Shown here: positions 12,301 through 23,039 of the stretch, one piece after another
Layout: each line of letters begins with the position of its first letter
Numbering within the stretch: the stretch's first letter is position 1
Source: Gnetum montanum
Lineage: Eukaryota > Streptophyta > Gnetopsida > Gnetales > Gnetaceae
Direction: 5' to 3'
Length of the DNA: 64,000 nucleotides
Assembly: GCA_015680685.1 (NCBI GenBank)
Contig: MNCI01022309.1
Location: forward strand, 25,234 to 89,233
The notes under the pieces: model-generated
Databases searched by the model: none
Seen by the model: only the letters and a program-made list of their open reading frames with translations
Told to the model about the DNA's origin: nothing
Program-made: the position numbers and the translations under genes

Positions 12301-12850
12301 TAGTATCTGTTGTTAGTCATTGGATGCCTTCTTAGTTTGTGGTTGCTATGTACAAGCATCTTCTAGTTTCTATGACATCTACACATTGCCTACATGCTAT
12401 GATTGTTGTGCTTTTAATAGATAATAATTTCTACATGTAGTTGCATCCTTTGTCATTGTACATGATGCATGGAATGTGCTTCTTCTTAATTCTTTTAAAT
12501 TTGTTCTCTTTGGAAATCTTCAAGGAGATGTCTCTAATTCCTAGTCATGCATTTATGTGAATCACCAAGAAATTCATTCTCATGATGATAGAGAAGTTCC
12601 CTTTGCAATTTTCCATGTGAATTACCAAGAAGTCAACAGGATAGGACCACCCATAGATGATGGTCACAATGTCCTCCACCAGTCCCAAGGAAATAGTGAT
12701 TGCTTGATTTGCTGACTCAAGATGACTATTGTTCTTCTTAAGTGGAGGTAGGTTCCAGGCTTTGTACATTTCTTGGAAAATCAAATTCACATCAAAAATT
12801 AAGTCCATAAGTGCCTTGCAAGGCTCATTACTGATGATTTGCAAGTAGAT
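9390..12850 (-). pseudogene. pol polyprotein of M: protease, RT, RNase H, integrase (decayed)
   Basis: Minus-strand pieces in the usual Ty3 order. Protease at 12844-12545: ALMDLIFDVNLIF replaces the expected ALIDSGSxVNLIS, so the D-S-G site is broken, followed by SLGLVEDIVTIIYGWSYPVDF. RT at about 11860-11380: FIYPIANSEWIRPLVIVPKK, SGYNQIQITPKDDAKTTFIS, PFGLCNA and the active-site stretch VFMDDFF, which is intact. RNase H at about 11030-10870: VMIDASNYSLGAIL. Integrase at about 10700-9600 with GINFMGSI and SNNGTHF. C-terminus at 9563-9400 with HDLRIRKVKF and KVLYWNTTHIPQ. There are many stops and frameshifts. The FMDDF form and overall similarity place it with Athila. Confidence 0.8.
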
Positions 12851-13039
12851 TAAGGGACTTCTAGAATCAGATCTTTAACCAAGAAGATGGATAGTCTTTA
12901 TCCAATCTATGATTGCATGGGTTAACATGATAGTATGCACCTTGGAAGATGTTTGGTTCAAAGGGATCTTGAATGATGTTGTAGAGGATTCAAGAGAAGT
13001 AGGATCAACAATTGTATGTGTCTGTAAGGACTTAATAGG

Positions 13040-15447
13040 GTTTTTGAGATTTGTTATCTAAACCACTTGGATGAGGAGCTAGCTATAAATTCATAGTTGT
13101 TGTGGCATTTCTTTCCTATGGATAGGTTGGGATTTAATCCTACATGAATGGAGCGGGTGGCAACTGGGTTGAGGATGGATGAATAGTTGCAAAAGGATGA
13201 GAAGGGTAGTATGGAAATGGGGACTACCCTCATGGAGATTGTGCTCTATAATATTCAGGAGGGTAGTAGTGATGTTCAAAAGATGCATGACTAGAAGAGT
13301 CACATGGAGAAATTTGCTGCTGAACATAGTATCCATATATGGATTGGGTTATTGGTAAGGGTACTACTACCTTAGTGGTGGAATCCCCCATGATTGTGGA
13401 TGATGCCACTATTGATACTAATTATAAGGTTAAGGAGGTGCTTCGCTTGGATAGTAACTTTGTTGGTGGAACTAACTGTAGTTTTCTTAAGGATAAGGCA
13501 ACCTCCTGGGTGGTGTCATCTTGCCAAATGAGGATTCAAACATATACCCTAGATTCATACAAGTGTGACACAACAAGGCAACATTCCTTAGGATTTTCAT
13601 ACTAGCACACATCACATCCTTCATCATTTGATTTAGATTCCTTAGCCTCCTCTATTATAGGAATTTTACCTTTACCCCTTTGATGAGCATGTTTAGCTTC
13701 TTTCTTTTTCCTGTGGTCATGAATACTACTTTACTCTTTGGACTATTCAATGATTCTGAGAGTAGTTTGGAACTCTTTATTCAAAGAGTCCCATATTTTA
13801 TCCACCTTGGTTGAAATTTTAGAAATAGATTTTTCAATTAGCAAGGCCTTTCATTGCACCACTTTATCAAGTGGTGCCTCCTTCTCATTGTCATAGAATG
13901 GACCTCCCTTTTGCAATTGGAAGTATCCTAGTTGTACTCTTCTACAATTTCTTACTTTCGTAGCTCACATTTTTCTTTGACCACCTACTCAATGAGCCTT
14001 TGAATTTGATGAGCTCTTAGCTTTGAAAGTCTCCCTTGGGCAAAGATCCCAAGAGTTCTTCTCATTTTTATTTTGAGCCCTTTTATGATATGGCATAGCT
14101 GGTGCTTCTAAGAATAGCCATGGCATGGGCATTGATGCAAAAAAGAGTAATATTTATCCATGGATGCATCCAAGGATTCACGTGTTCCTTGCTTTTAGCC
14201 TTGGATCTACCTTCTTAGGTTGAACACTCAGAAGTACATATCATATTTGTCATTGAACAATTTAAGCATTCTACTTCATCATCTAATTGATTCTAACTTT
14301 AAGGATTAGTACCAACTTTCAACTTCTTTAATGAGCATCCTAGCAAATAACTTTAGCTTTTGTCAATCATTTTCCATGTCTTGCAGGGCACATGCATCAT
14401 GAAAGCCTAATGATGATTTCGTAGATCAGAATTATATCCCCCTTCAAATCTTTAAATATTGTTCATGTTTAATGATTTAATTTGACTCTCTTTTACATGC
14501 CTTGATGGAATTCTTATGGCCTCTGCAATGTTCAACATGTTTCTAGTGACAAGCAGAGTCTCATCATCATCATGGCCCCTATTGCATCTATGACACCTAT
14601 GATATCCTTTGCTATCCCTTCTTTCTTTGTGTTGGGCCTTCCTTGATTGCCTATGCCCTTGGTCTTGATCATTTCAATGGGATTTTTGATCACTTCCATC
14701 TCGTCAATCACCTCCATCATGGTCTTTCCTTTTATAGCTTCAATCAAAGCTAGAGAAAGAAGATGAGGATGATGAAGTTGAAGAAGAAGGAGAGTTAGCA
14801 CTAGCACAATGCTTACTACTCCCTCTCTTTTGGTCATAGCATTAATCACCATGTTTATCTTAATATTGACACTTATCATTCTTTCCTTGACTCCCTTCCT
14901 TAGATACCCTCTAGTCTTGGAAACTATCCTTCCCAAAATCAAGATTATTGATTGTGGCTATAGATATAGGTTAAAGAGCCCTTCATCAAAGACAAGGGAA
15001 AGAGAGTCAGTGAATTAGAAACCTCCTAAAAAGGGATCTTCCCCTTCCTTTTGGCCCAACAAGAATAATAGATTTTTGAAACATTTCCCCTTTGACACCT
15101 CGTAGTATGCCTCCTGATGTCAATCTTTCTTCCATTGTTCTTTTGTGGGATGATCATCCACATATTCATGATCTTGCACAACATACTCAACAATGAGCTT
15201 TGCAATGTTGAATCTCATGAAATTTTGGAGTAGCATTACAATGAACTGATTGATAGGACAACAACATGATATTTTCCTCCATGTCTTGCCCTTGTAGTTC
15301 TTCATCCTAGTATAGGATGAAGGTTAAATTAGGAGTATACTCATTTGGATGAGTATAGATCACTCTACACTATTGGGGCAAAGGTGGTTGCTAATGGGTA
15401 TTACTTTTGAACTTTTGTGAAGAATTTTCCTTACAAGAAGAAGCCAT
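13040..15447 (-). pseudogene. gag of M (decayed)
   Basis: Capsid/nucleocapsid polyprotein remnant. The likely start is an ATG at 15447 reading MASSCKENSSQKFKS, about 130 bp inside the primer site. The capsid core at about 14400-14100 on the minus strand reads CALQDMENDWQKLKLFARML and VESWY before frame breaks, which matches the Athila Gag core. The same pieces occur in N near 23990-24280. The 15305-15120 ORF is part of the N-terminal domain. Several stops; no functional protein. Confidence 0.65.
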
Positions 15448-15579
15448 GTTAGTTTGAAGAAAAATTAGTGTTCTTGAGCTATGATTATATTCTTAATGAT
15501 TTTAATGTTTCAGGTTTGTTACAATGTCATTGTATAATTTCATTAACTTTCTAGGTAGTGGATGTAGCTAACTAAAAGT

Positions 15580-15597
15580 CCCCAACAATTGCATCAA
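15580..15597 (-). promoter_or_regulatory. Primer binding site of M (tRNA-Asp type, mutated)
   Basis: Minus strand TTGATGCAATTGTTGGGGA directly follows the 5' LTR. It resembles the plant tRNA-Asp 3' end complement TGGCGCCGTTGCCGGGGA, the usual primer of Athila elements. Better preserved versions follow the LTRs of N (22871) and D1 (49544). Confidence 0.75.
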
Positions 15598-16450
15598 GGA
15601 TGAGCAATGAGCAACCTCTACGGCCAACCATACAAATCACTAGAATTCACTAAGAAATCTAATCAAATTTCATAGACTTTTAGGTCTCAAGTACATTGTA
15701 AATAGGCAGTGAACTAACAGACATGATCATTGTCTTCTTAGTTCCAATTATGATGCACAAAGGTATGGTTAAGTGTAACTAAGGCACATGATTTGTATAG
15801 CTTTTATGTTTTATATCTATCATGTGTAAGTATGAAAATAAATTATTTAATTACTAATTAATCTAGTAACTAACTAATTCTTTAAAATAATCCTAACATA
15901 AGCATCTATTTCCATCTACCGTACACAACTTGAAACATGTGCAACATTACTGGGCTACCAAGCATTAAGTGCTATTGGGATTACCAAACATTAAATGTAT
16001 GCTTGAGATGGTCATAATTATGTTATTTAATTAACTAAATTTACTTAATTAATTATTTACATAAAGGAAAATTACATAAATAGTAATTTCATTGAAGAAA
16101 AGATTAAGCTAGATCCAAGTGTTGCAAGGTTTATGAAGAAAGCTTGTCTTTATTATCCAAAACTAATGTGCTTAGGTACATTGGTGCTTGACTAAAGATT
16201 CATATACTTCTCACTTCTACCATGAGCACTTAGAAAATATTCCAACTCTTAGAATATAAAAATGAAAGTTTTTGGCTAGCAATTAATGAATGGATGCCAT
16301 AAATGCAATTGGAGCATGCATTTATATAGGCAAAATAAGACACTATGTCAATGGGGTCATGTCAACATAGCAAACCATGTGTTGATATGACCACATTGAT
16401 GGGATCACGTCAATGGAATCTTGTCGATGAAAACAAATGATGCTACATCA
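15598..16450 (-). repeat. 5' LTR of M (853 bp)
   Basis: The minus strand starts TGATGTAGCATC at 16450 and ends GCTCATCC next to the primer site. It is similar to 3494-4192, 21971-22870 and 40878-41651. ATTCT precedes it on the minus strand, the proposed duplication with ATTTT at 39151-39155. A GTTGACATG-type repeated motif lies in U3 at about 16350-16440. Confidence 0.85.
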
Positions 16451-16496
16451 AGAATGGTAATATCAAGTCACGTAGCTCTTACCCATCTTATAGTAC

Positions 16497-17535
16497 TATC
16501 AAAAATTTCATTAATTAACTAAGGTTATCCATATGTCTCTTTTATGAGCATAGTTAACCATATTTTAGAACATTAGGACATTGTCTCTCTACAAATCCTT
16601 TCCCCTAAACACTTGAACCCCAGTAACTTAGTATTACCTACCCATATTTAGGGCCCATACATTTGTAAAATTAGAGGAATCCCAAGCTTAATTCATTATT
16701 CCAAAGCTAATTTATCATTTATAGTCAATCTTACGTCACTAAAAAATATTCATGTCAACTATACATCAACATATTAAGATCTAGTTCAATAAAATAAGTC
16801 CTTTTAGTATTCTAAAATCACTTCAAATCAAACTCATGATCTTGATGTTTACAATTCAAACTCTTAAGCATCTTCCTACTAGTCACCATGGCAAGTTTTC
16901 TTGTTGTATTTAAATAATCCATTAATAAAAATAAACATATAAAATTTTAAGTTAAAAAGTTTAAATTTTAGTCCAAACCCATAGGGTTAAGGTAGCCACC
17001 CTAAGCAACTAACCACAATGTTGTGAAGCAATGACCCAACTAAGCCATAACCTAACAAGGTCACAAGGCTAGGTTGCATCAAAAATACTATAGCCACACG
17101 ATAATGATGTTGCAAAGGTTACGCCAATAGCATGGCACATGCCAGTACTAAAGGTGTTGCATGAACCATTGTCTAGATGGCACTACATGCAATGCTGAAA
17201 CCCCCATAGTGCTAGCACCAAAATAGGTAGTATACTGTACACACTTCTCACACCTTCTCTACTACTTTTGTGTTAAACATGTTGTGCTCCTTGTTGTTGC
17301 CACTGTGTATGCCTTTTCTAACATGCCACCTATTTGGCTTCACCTTCTATCTATTGAGTTTCTCACTACTAGCTACACTCCATTGATGCTAGAAGAACTA
17401 TCACTCCATACTAGCATGGAGTTCACTATACCAATGCTTCATACTAGCATAGTGTCCACTATCACTATTTCTTTGTACTAGCATAGAGCTAGAAAAAAGT
17501 CTATCAAGTGATGGAAAAGTCAAAAATTTCATTAG
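16497..17535. other. About 1-kb insertion candidate with 15-20 bp flanking repeats, unassigned
   Basis: TCAAAAATTTCATTAATTAA occurs near 16499 and TCAAAAATTTCATTAGTTAA near 17520. Such direct repeats can mark a LINE or SINE target-site duplication, but no poly-A tail or coding motif is visible between them. The enclosed sequence (for example the CCATGGCAAG and TGTTGTGAAGC surroundings) is not recognised. Confidence 0.25.
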
Positions 17536-18323
17536 TTAATAGAAGGAACACTTAATTTAAATATGTAAACATGGTCAAATTTGACCAAATTTTCAAACTG
17601 ATAGTTTCATAGCATCTTGAATAAAAATTTCATGATTAAGTATGCTTGTATTGGAGTAGTAGTAGGATGAATAACCTCTTTGAAAGTCTTGAAATTGATG
17701 CCCAAAATTTTAACCATTAGAAGCCCATAAATTTTGATTCTAGAATCCTTTTTCAACAAAAAAGAGTTATTTCTAATAAATTTTGACCTCACGAATGCAA
17801 TGAAAAAGACAAATATATCCTATAGAATTCCAAAAATTAGTTTTTAGTTCTTGCCCTTAAATTATTCCTTAAGATCATCAGAAGTTAGATGTAACATAAC
17901 TTAGGCATTTAATGTTCATTCCTAAGATATGAATAGTTATCACTTATATTTTGCAACCTTATAGACCCAATGGTAAGGTTAGATAGGTCATTTAGGTAGT
18001 TAATAAATAGGTGATATCATAAATAATGTACTAATAGGCCATAACTTAGACCGACTAACTATTACCCATTTCGACCATCTTAGGTCTTAGTATTAGTTGA
18101 TTAGGTTATGGTTGTAATTAAACTTAGGTTACTAACCTAAACTAGTGTGTCATTAGTTGCACTATTGGAGTCACTATCCTAAGGGTGAAATAAGGTCATT
18201 AAGAGTCTAGGAAGTATATCCAAGTGATTACCAACCCATTGAATTAAGAAATTGGAGAATCAATTGATAAACTAAAATACAAGAAAGATTTACATCAATC
18301 CAACAAGCATCCAAACCTTTTGG
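17536..18323. other. ChrR internal sequence without recognised gene
   Basis: AT-rich, no long ORF, no motif that I recognise. It lies between the putative insertion and the CCR4-like fragment and may be further captured or degraded sequence. Confidence 0.35.
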
Positions 18324-19360
18324 TTGAGATTGACCATATTGGAGAATCATAACCTTGTTCCATCAAAGTGTAAGATATCTATGAGAAGGAATGAGCTACA
18401 AAAGAATCCAAGAACTAGAATTAAGATCATTATATACAATGTGCTTGTAAGGTTCCTAGTCATTAGAAGAAAACATCCACAACATCTAGCTTGGACTTTG
18501 TATTAGCATGAATACGAATACTCATGCATCCTTGTAGAATTACAAAGTCTAGATGTTGATGTTATGTGTTTACAAGAAGTCATACCATGGAAATTTCTAT
18601 ACCAATTGAAACACAATGTAAGAAAGTTAGGATATGAAGGTGTCTATAAGAAAAGAAGCTCATGTGATGGTTCTTCTTAAATCCATATGAATTAGCCTAT
18701 TATAAGAGCAAAAACATGGATGGCTATGCAATTTTCTATAAACAAGTTAAATTTGAGTTGATGCAAAGATTTAAGTGGAAATTAGAAGACATGATTTTCA
18801 AAATTTCAAAACTCCAAGCTATGGGAAAGAAAGAATGATCAAGCTTCTAGAGAAGCCATGTAACCTTAGAATCGGTAATTAAAATATAGTCATTGGGGAT
18901 ATGTGTATGTATGGTCAACATGCATTTGATCATTAACCCAACAAGTCTCATTTATCCTCTATAGAGACTTTAATGCAAAATTTGGAAGTAGAGTTTATCA
19001 ATTCCTAAAATATGGAAGTATGAAAGAATCTTTGGAAGGGGAATTCAATTTGAAGAAGATGTTCTCATTCATTCATCCTACAATTTCATTGGCTAGTGCA
19101 TATAATGCATTCTTAGAATATTCAATAGATTAGTTGAATTCCAAAATTTGATGACAGATAATGCTAACGAATATTGTTCATCAAGAACTACAATTCAATA
19201 ACTATGCTTCCATGACTATTGAAGATAGATTAACATCATTATTCATTGAGGTCCTAGACTAAATTTAATATGATGCTCAATTCTTATAAGTTACCAAGTT
19301 ATTGAAGTTAATTCCTAGGGAAGAATTTCAAGAGTACGATGAAGCCCTACCATACTAAAG
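18324..19360 (+). pseudogene. CCR4-like deadenylase (endonuclease/exonuclease/phosphatase family) pseudogene
   Basis: Fragment of a host-type gene. CCR4-family enzymes shorten mRNA poly(A) tails. Pieces in family order: IKIIIYNVLV (for the usual SYNILAD), KHPQHLAW, DVDVMCLQEV (18560-18582), LGYEGVYKKRSS, MDGYAIFYKQVKFELMQRF (frame changed, about 18718), CMVNMHLIINP (for NTHL), DFNAKFGSRVYQFL (about 18966, for GDFNS..S.VY.FL), SAYNAFLE, and a decayed FIEVLDxIxYD (for FTGTLDYIxYS) near 19240. There are several frameshifts and stops and no introns between the motifs, so a processed copy is likely. It lies inside ChrR, between its gag start and 3' LTR, on the element's sense strand. Confidence 0.75.
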
Positions 19361-19861
19361 AAGGCTATTTGATTATAAAGCCCTGATAGTAGAACTACAA
19401 TTATATTTCTTGATCTTAGAGGTTGATGGAAAAAATGGGATTTTTGTAACTTACTTCTATTTTATATTTTATTTGTCTTTATGTATTTAATTTATATTTT
19501 AGGTATGTAAAATGTTTTTTGGTAATACAAGTGGAGAAAAATGATTTACTCTACCTTCATTTGGGTAACTAGATATGAGTTGCACATTATGTAACCTTGG
19601 TTAGGAGTAGTAATTGATGGTTGTAGACCTTTAATTCAAGTCTTGTCATTACTTAGAGATTAAGGTAACTATTGATAAATAGGATTTATTTTAAAAGTGT
19701 TTTTATTACTTATATTTTTATTTGTAGAATAAGCAAGAAAACAGTAAAATATTCAACCCCATTTCAAAAGAAAAAATCAAACATTAGAGCAATAAAGCAT
19801 GGAGTGGGCACTAGGGCATGAAGAAATACCTATAGTGTAAACTCATTTGAGGATGAATAAA
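19361..19861 (+). other. 3' internal region of ChrR
   Basis: No ORF of note. It includes TTTTGTAACTTACTTC and a T-rich stretch (19440-19530). Near the end CATTTGAGGATGAATAAAAG resembles the last codons of chromoviral pol (F-E-D-E) before the purine tract. Confidence 0.45.
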
Positions 19862-19878
19862 AGCTAAAGGGGGTAGTT
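19862..19878 (+). promoter_or_regulatory. Polypurine tract of ChrR
   Basis: AGCTAAAGGGGGTAGTT directly before the LTR start TGTTACATC. The purine run AAAGGGGG is well kept, which shows that 19879-20390 is a 3' LTR and fixes the element's orientation as +. Confidence 0.85.
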
Positions 19879-20390
19879 TGTTACATCCCAATTTCTAAAT
19901 AAAGTCATTTTATAACAAAGATAATGTCACTTTCTAATTAATGATGGAATAAGACCCAAAATGACAAGTTGTAATTAGTCCCAAAAAGGCACATTGTAAT
20001 AATGAGCATGTCTCTTGAGATAATCTTTGGGGGTTTAACCTAAGGTATTTATTTCTAGGAATTAGAGGTTGTGCTAGCAAAGAGTTCTAGAGCCAATAAA
20101 AGAAAATTGATGAGTATCAAGTGAAGTAGGATGGAAAGGTGACTTGCAATTATTTCTAGTTAGTTAAAAGCCTAATCATGGTGGTAGTGTTAGATTGCCT
20201 CTAAGGGATAGATATCGAAAGAAGACAACCCCAAGAAACCCTCAAAGGATGATCTAATTCTACTATTTCCACATCAATAAAACATTCTTTTCATTTTCTT
20301 CTACATTTTCCTTGTTATATAATTTATGCATAATGTTGAATTTCATATATATTTGATGTTTGCCATGACATCTCATGACAAGATGTCACA
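19879..20390 (+). repeat. 3' LTR of ChrR (512 bp)
   Basis: Bounded by TGTTACATC and GATGTCACA, short inverted ends typical of chromoviruses. It is similar over its length to the reverse complement of 39405-39910 (shared words include TATAACAAAGAT, AATAATGAGCAT and GGTTTGACCTAAGGTAT-like stretches). GTAAG follows at 20391-20395. Confidence 0.88.
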
Positions 20391-21970
20391 GTAAGGTTAC
20401 TAAGCCTCCTTAGTAGGGATATTTAAGAATGTTCACCTTTTAGGACACATCCCTCCTTGCTTGATTGCCCATTGTTAATAGAATCATAAATGAAGATATT
20501 CTACAATAGAGTTAACTTATATTTAAAAAGCACAAAGACTTAACTATTCTTAGTTATAATTAAAGTTTAAAATCTTCCTTCTGCTCAACCTTAATGGATA
20601 TTGTACATATTTTAAATGTTATTAATAGTTAACCCTCATTTTAAATACTCCTTTCTAGTTACTATGTCTTCTAGCTTGAATCTTTAATGTGTTATTTAAC
20701 TAGCCTATGCTTATGCTGGTATCTTATATCTTGGTATATCATATATTTGACATGTTTTTTGGGTTTATTTGTATGATTGAGCTATGTGCTTTACAATTGT
20801 TTTTATAAAGATTATTTGATATTTTAAATTTTTTTATTTTAAGCATAACCAAAAATATAGCTCTTCATAAATGTGAATGGTAAAAAAGAACTCATGTAGA
20901 CAATCCCATTTTGTTGGAACAAAGCTAGGATGATGATGAAGATAATGATATGTGCACTAACTTCTTTGTAAGATTTTTAAGTATGTATTAGGTACTAAGT
21001 CATTGGCACATGGGGTTCTATATCAAACATGTGATATGCATGGATTGTTACATGTATGACATCTTTTTATGATAGTTTGATATTTAATTAAAATATTTGA
21101 TATTTTATTTTTAAAAGTAGCACTAAACATAGTGCCTCTTAGATGGTTATATTTGAGTTTGAACTTAAGACCTTGGTTGACATGTGACTTTAGTATAGCT
21201 TACTAGGTGGTATGTAAGGGTTCTTAAAGGATCAAAATTGGGTATAGATTCTTTTTAGAAATGGAAATTATATTTTAATTTTATAATTTGGCTACATGTA
21301 TTTTCTTTTGTGTTTTTAGTCATCCATTGGCATCATCATTGACTAGACCCTAGTAGATCCTTTTGAGTATATATACTTAGAAATGCTTCTAGTAGAGATC
21401 ATCCATTTACTTTATTGATATTTGGGAGATAGAACTAAAGAGGAAGACCTAGCTAAATAGGATAAGAGACATAGTTAAGCATGTTTAATTGTATAGATCT
21501 ATGCAAGTGCTTTGCTTCCTAGGTTTCTATTTTAGATCTCATTTGGATTTGATCATTGATCTTTTGCCTCCACTTAGAGTTGGAGCTTATGCGGAATATC
21601 TCAACCATATAAATATTTTTGTCACTAATGCTTCTAATTAGACAAGGGAATTCATTATCATCTTTATTTTTGGATTATAAAATTTGTAAGGTAAATGTAC
21701 TTTGTATTTTAATGACATATGTATTTGACAATCTAAATTTATGGGATGCATATTTTTGCAATTGGGTCTAAATATATGTTTCTACTATCATATCAATGTT
21801 ATATGATAAGTTTCATTCAGTTCTATCGAATTTTTAGATTAATTTATTAGGGTTTTTAATTTTTTTAGACTTTTTGAACTTAATTTCTTATTCAATGGCC
21901 AATGTTTAGAAAGAAAAAATCTCTATGCTAGTAATGCAAATTTCAATGTGCTTTCATGTAGTTACATAAT
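20391..21970. other. AT-rich sequence without recognised feature
   Basis: About 1.6 kb between the ChrR 3' LTR and the N 5' LTR. No ORF above 60 codons and no motif. It is probably old repeat-derived DNA into which ChrR and N inserted. Confidence 0.5.
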
Positions 21971-22870
21971 TGATTAGTCATGTTCAGTTGGCTATGTCGA
22001 TGAGACCTTGTCGATTCGGCCTCGTCGATGAGGCCTAGTCGACGCATCTTACCAAGCATCAATGAGGCCCTATCGATGCAATGTTGTTTTTCAACTATAA
22101 ATACACACATGTAGCCACATTTATGGCAAGTAGAGATTGTAGTTGTAGTGAAGCTCTTGCAGTTTTTCTATTTGAAAGTTAAATTTTTTTCCCAAGTGCC
22201 AGTAGTAGGAGTCATTGAGTCTACAAATCTTTTTTAAGCATTATTGTACCTAAGCATGATAGTGTGTGTGGCAATAAAGATGAGCTTTCTATTAAACTTT
22301 GTAGCACTTTGGATAGATTAGCTATTTCATTTATGCATTTACTATTTTCAATTAGCTATTAAATATTTTCCAGTTATTACATTAATGAGGAAATTAAGCA
22401 AGACAAATTACATGCATAAGTATGACTGCTTCAAGTGTAACATGTATCCGCTTGGTAATCTCAGTAGCATTATTGCTTGGTTCGCTCAGTAGCGTAGTGC
22501 TTGGTCACCCAACAGTGGATACATGGGTTCAAGATGTGTATGGAAAGTGGGGTTGAATGCTTATGTTAGGATTAGTTAAATGGTAGTTAATTAGTTAACT
22601 TAGATTAGTTAATTAAATTCCTTTAATCCACATTTTGAGCACCAAACTATAAAACACAAAATGATAAAAATTGGATGCCTAAGTTACACTTAACCATACC
22701 AACAAATGTTATAAGTGTAATTGGGAAGACAACAATTGACCTTAAGACTAGATTCACTTCCTAAAGGACTAATGCACTAGAAATGATAAAGTCTATGGAA
22801 TTCAACTAGATCATGCATGAATGCTTTGTGATTCGTATGGTTGGGTATATGGGTACCTCGTTGCTCATCA
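21971..22870 (+). repeat. 5' LTR of N (900 bp)
   Basis: Starts TGATTAGTCATG and ends TTGCTCATCA directly before the primer site. U3 has a GTCGATGAGGCC-type repeat with inverted copies (21992-22072: TCGATGAGACC, CTCGTCGATGAGG, CTATCGATGC). The TATA box CTATAAATAC is near 22095. Preceding flank is ATAAT. It is similar to 15598-16450 (reverse), 3494-4192 (reverse) and 40878-41651. Confidence 0.88.
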
Positions 22871-22892
22871 TTGACGCCATTGTCAAGGACTT
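22871..22892 (+). promoter_or_regulatory. Primer binding site of N (tRNA-Asp type)
   Basis: TTGACGCCATTGTCAAGGAC follows the LTR end CATCA. It matches the tRNA-Asp complement TGGCGCCGTTGCCGGGGA in most positions. This marks 21971-22870 as a 5' LTR. Confidence 0.8.
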
Positions 22893-22993
22893 TGTTTATG
22901 AAACATGCAATATTTAGGTTTAAGTGAATATCATTAATATCATTATATGAAGCTCAAGGTGAATATCATTCCCACTATACGAAGCACACTAAT

Positions 22994-22995
<2 letters not shown>

Positions 22996-23024
<29 letters not shown>
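22996..23024 (+). repeat. Poly-T run of 29 bases
   Basis: Homopolymer in the leader of N, about 105 bp after the primer site. Length may be unreliable in assembly. It could also be the tail of a small reverse-strand insertion, but no partner repeat is seen. Confidence 0.8.
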
Positions 23025-23026
<2 letters not shown>

Positions 23027-23039
23027 AACATGTCTTCTT

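Larger units (their letters stand above)
3494..16450 (-). mobile_element. Athila-like Ty3 retrotransposon M (AthB family), interrupted 3' LTR
   Basis: Minus-strand element with a 5' LTR at 15598-16450, a tRNA-Asp primer site, gag, protease, reverse transcriptase, RNase H, integrase, a non-coding spacer, an extra coiled-coil ORF, a polypurine tract and a 3' LTR at 3494-4192. The 3' LTR lacks its last about 130 bp because a TatA element sits inside it. The missing part is at 39019-39150. The 5' flank on the minus strand is ATTCT; the base pairs after 39150 are ATTTT, a 4-of-5 target-site match. All coding parts carry several stops, so the copy is dead. FMDDF, YSGYNQIQI and GINFMG motifs support an Athila-type pol. 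Confidence 0.85.
16451..20390 (+). mobile_element. Right part of chromovirus-like element ChrR with a captured CCR4-like fragment
   Basis: Internal sequence from the M insertion point to a polypurine tract, then a 512-bp 3' LTR. The other part, with a 506-bp 5' LTR and an initiator-Met primer site, is at 39151-39910 on the minus strand. The flanks pair up: GTAAG after 20390 and ATAAG before the 5' LTR. The internal part totals about 3.7 kb including the piece at 39 kb, too short for gag-pol, and I see no RT or integrase in it. Instead it holds a CCR4-like gene fragment. The end of the internal region (ATTTGAGGATGAATAAAAGC then the purine tract) is typical of chromoviruses. Confidence 0.7.
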
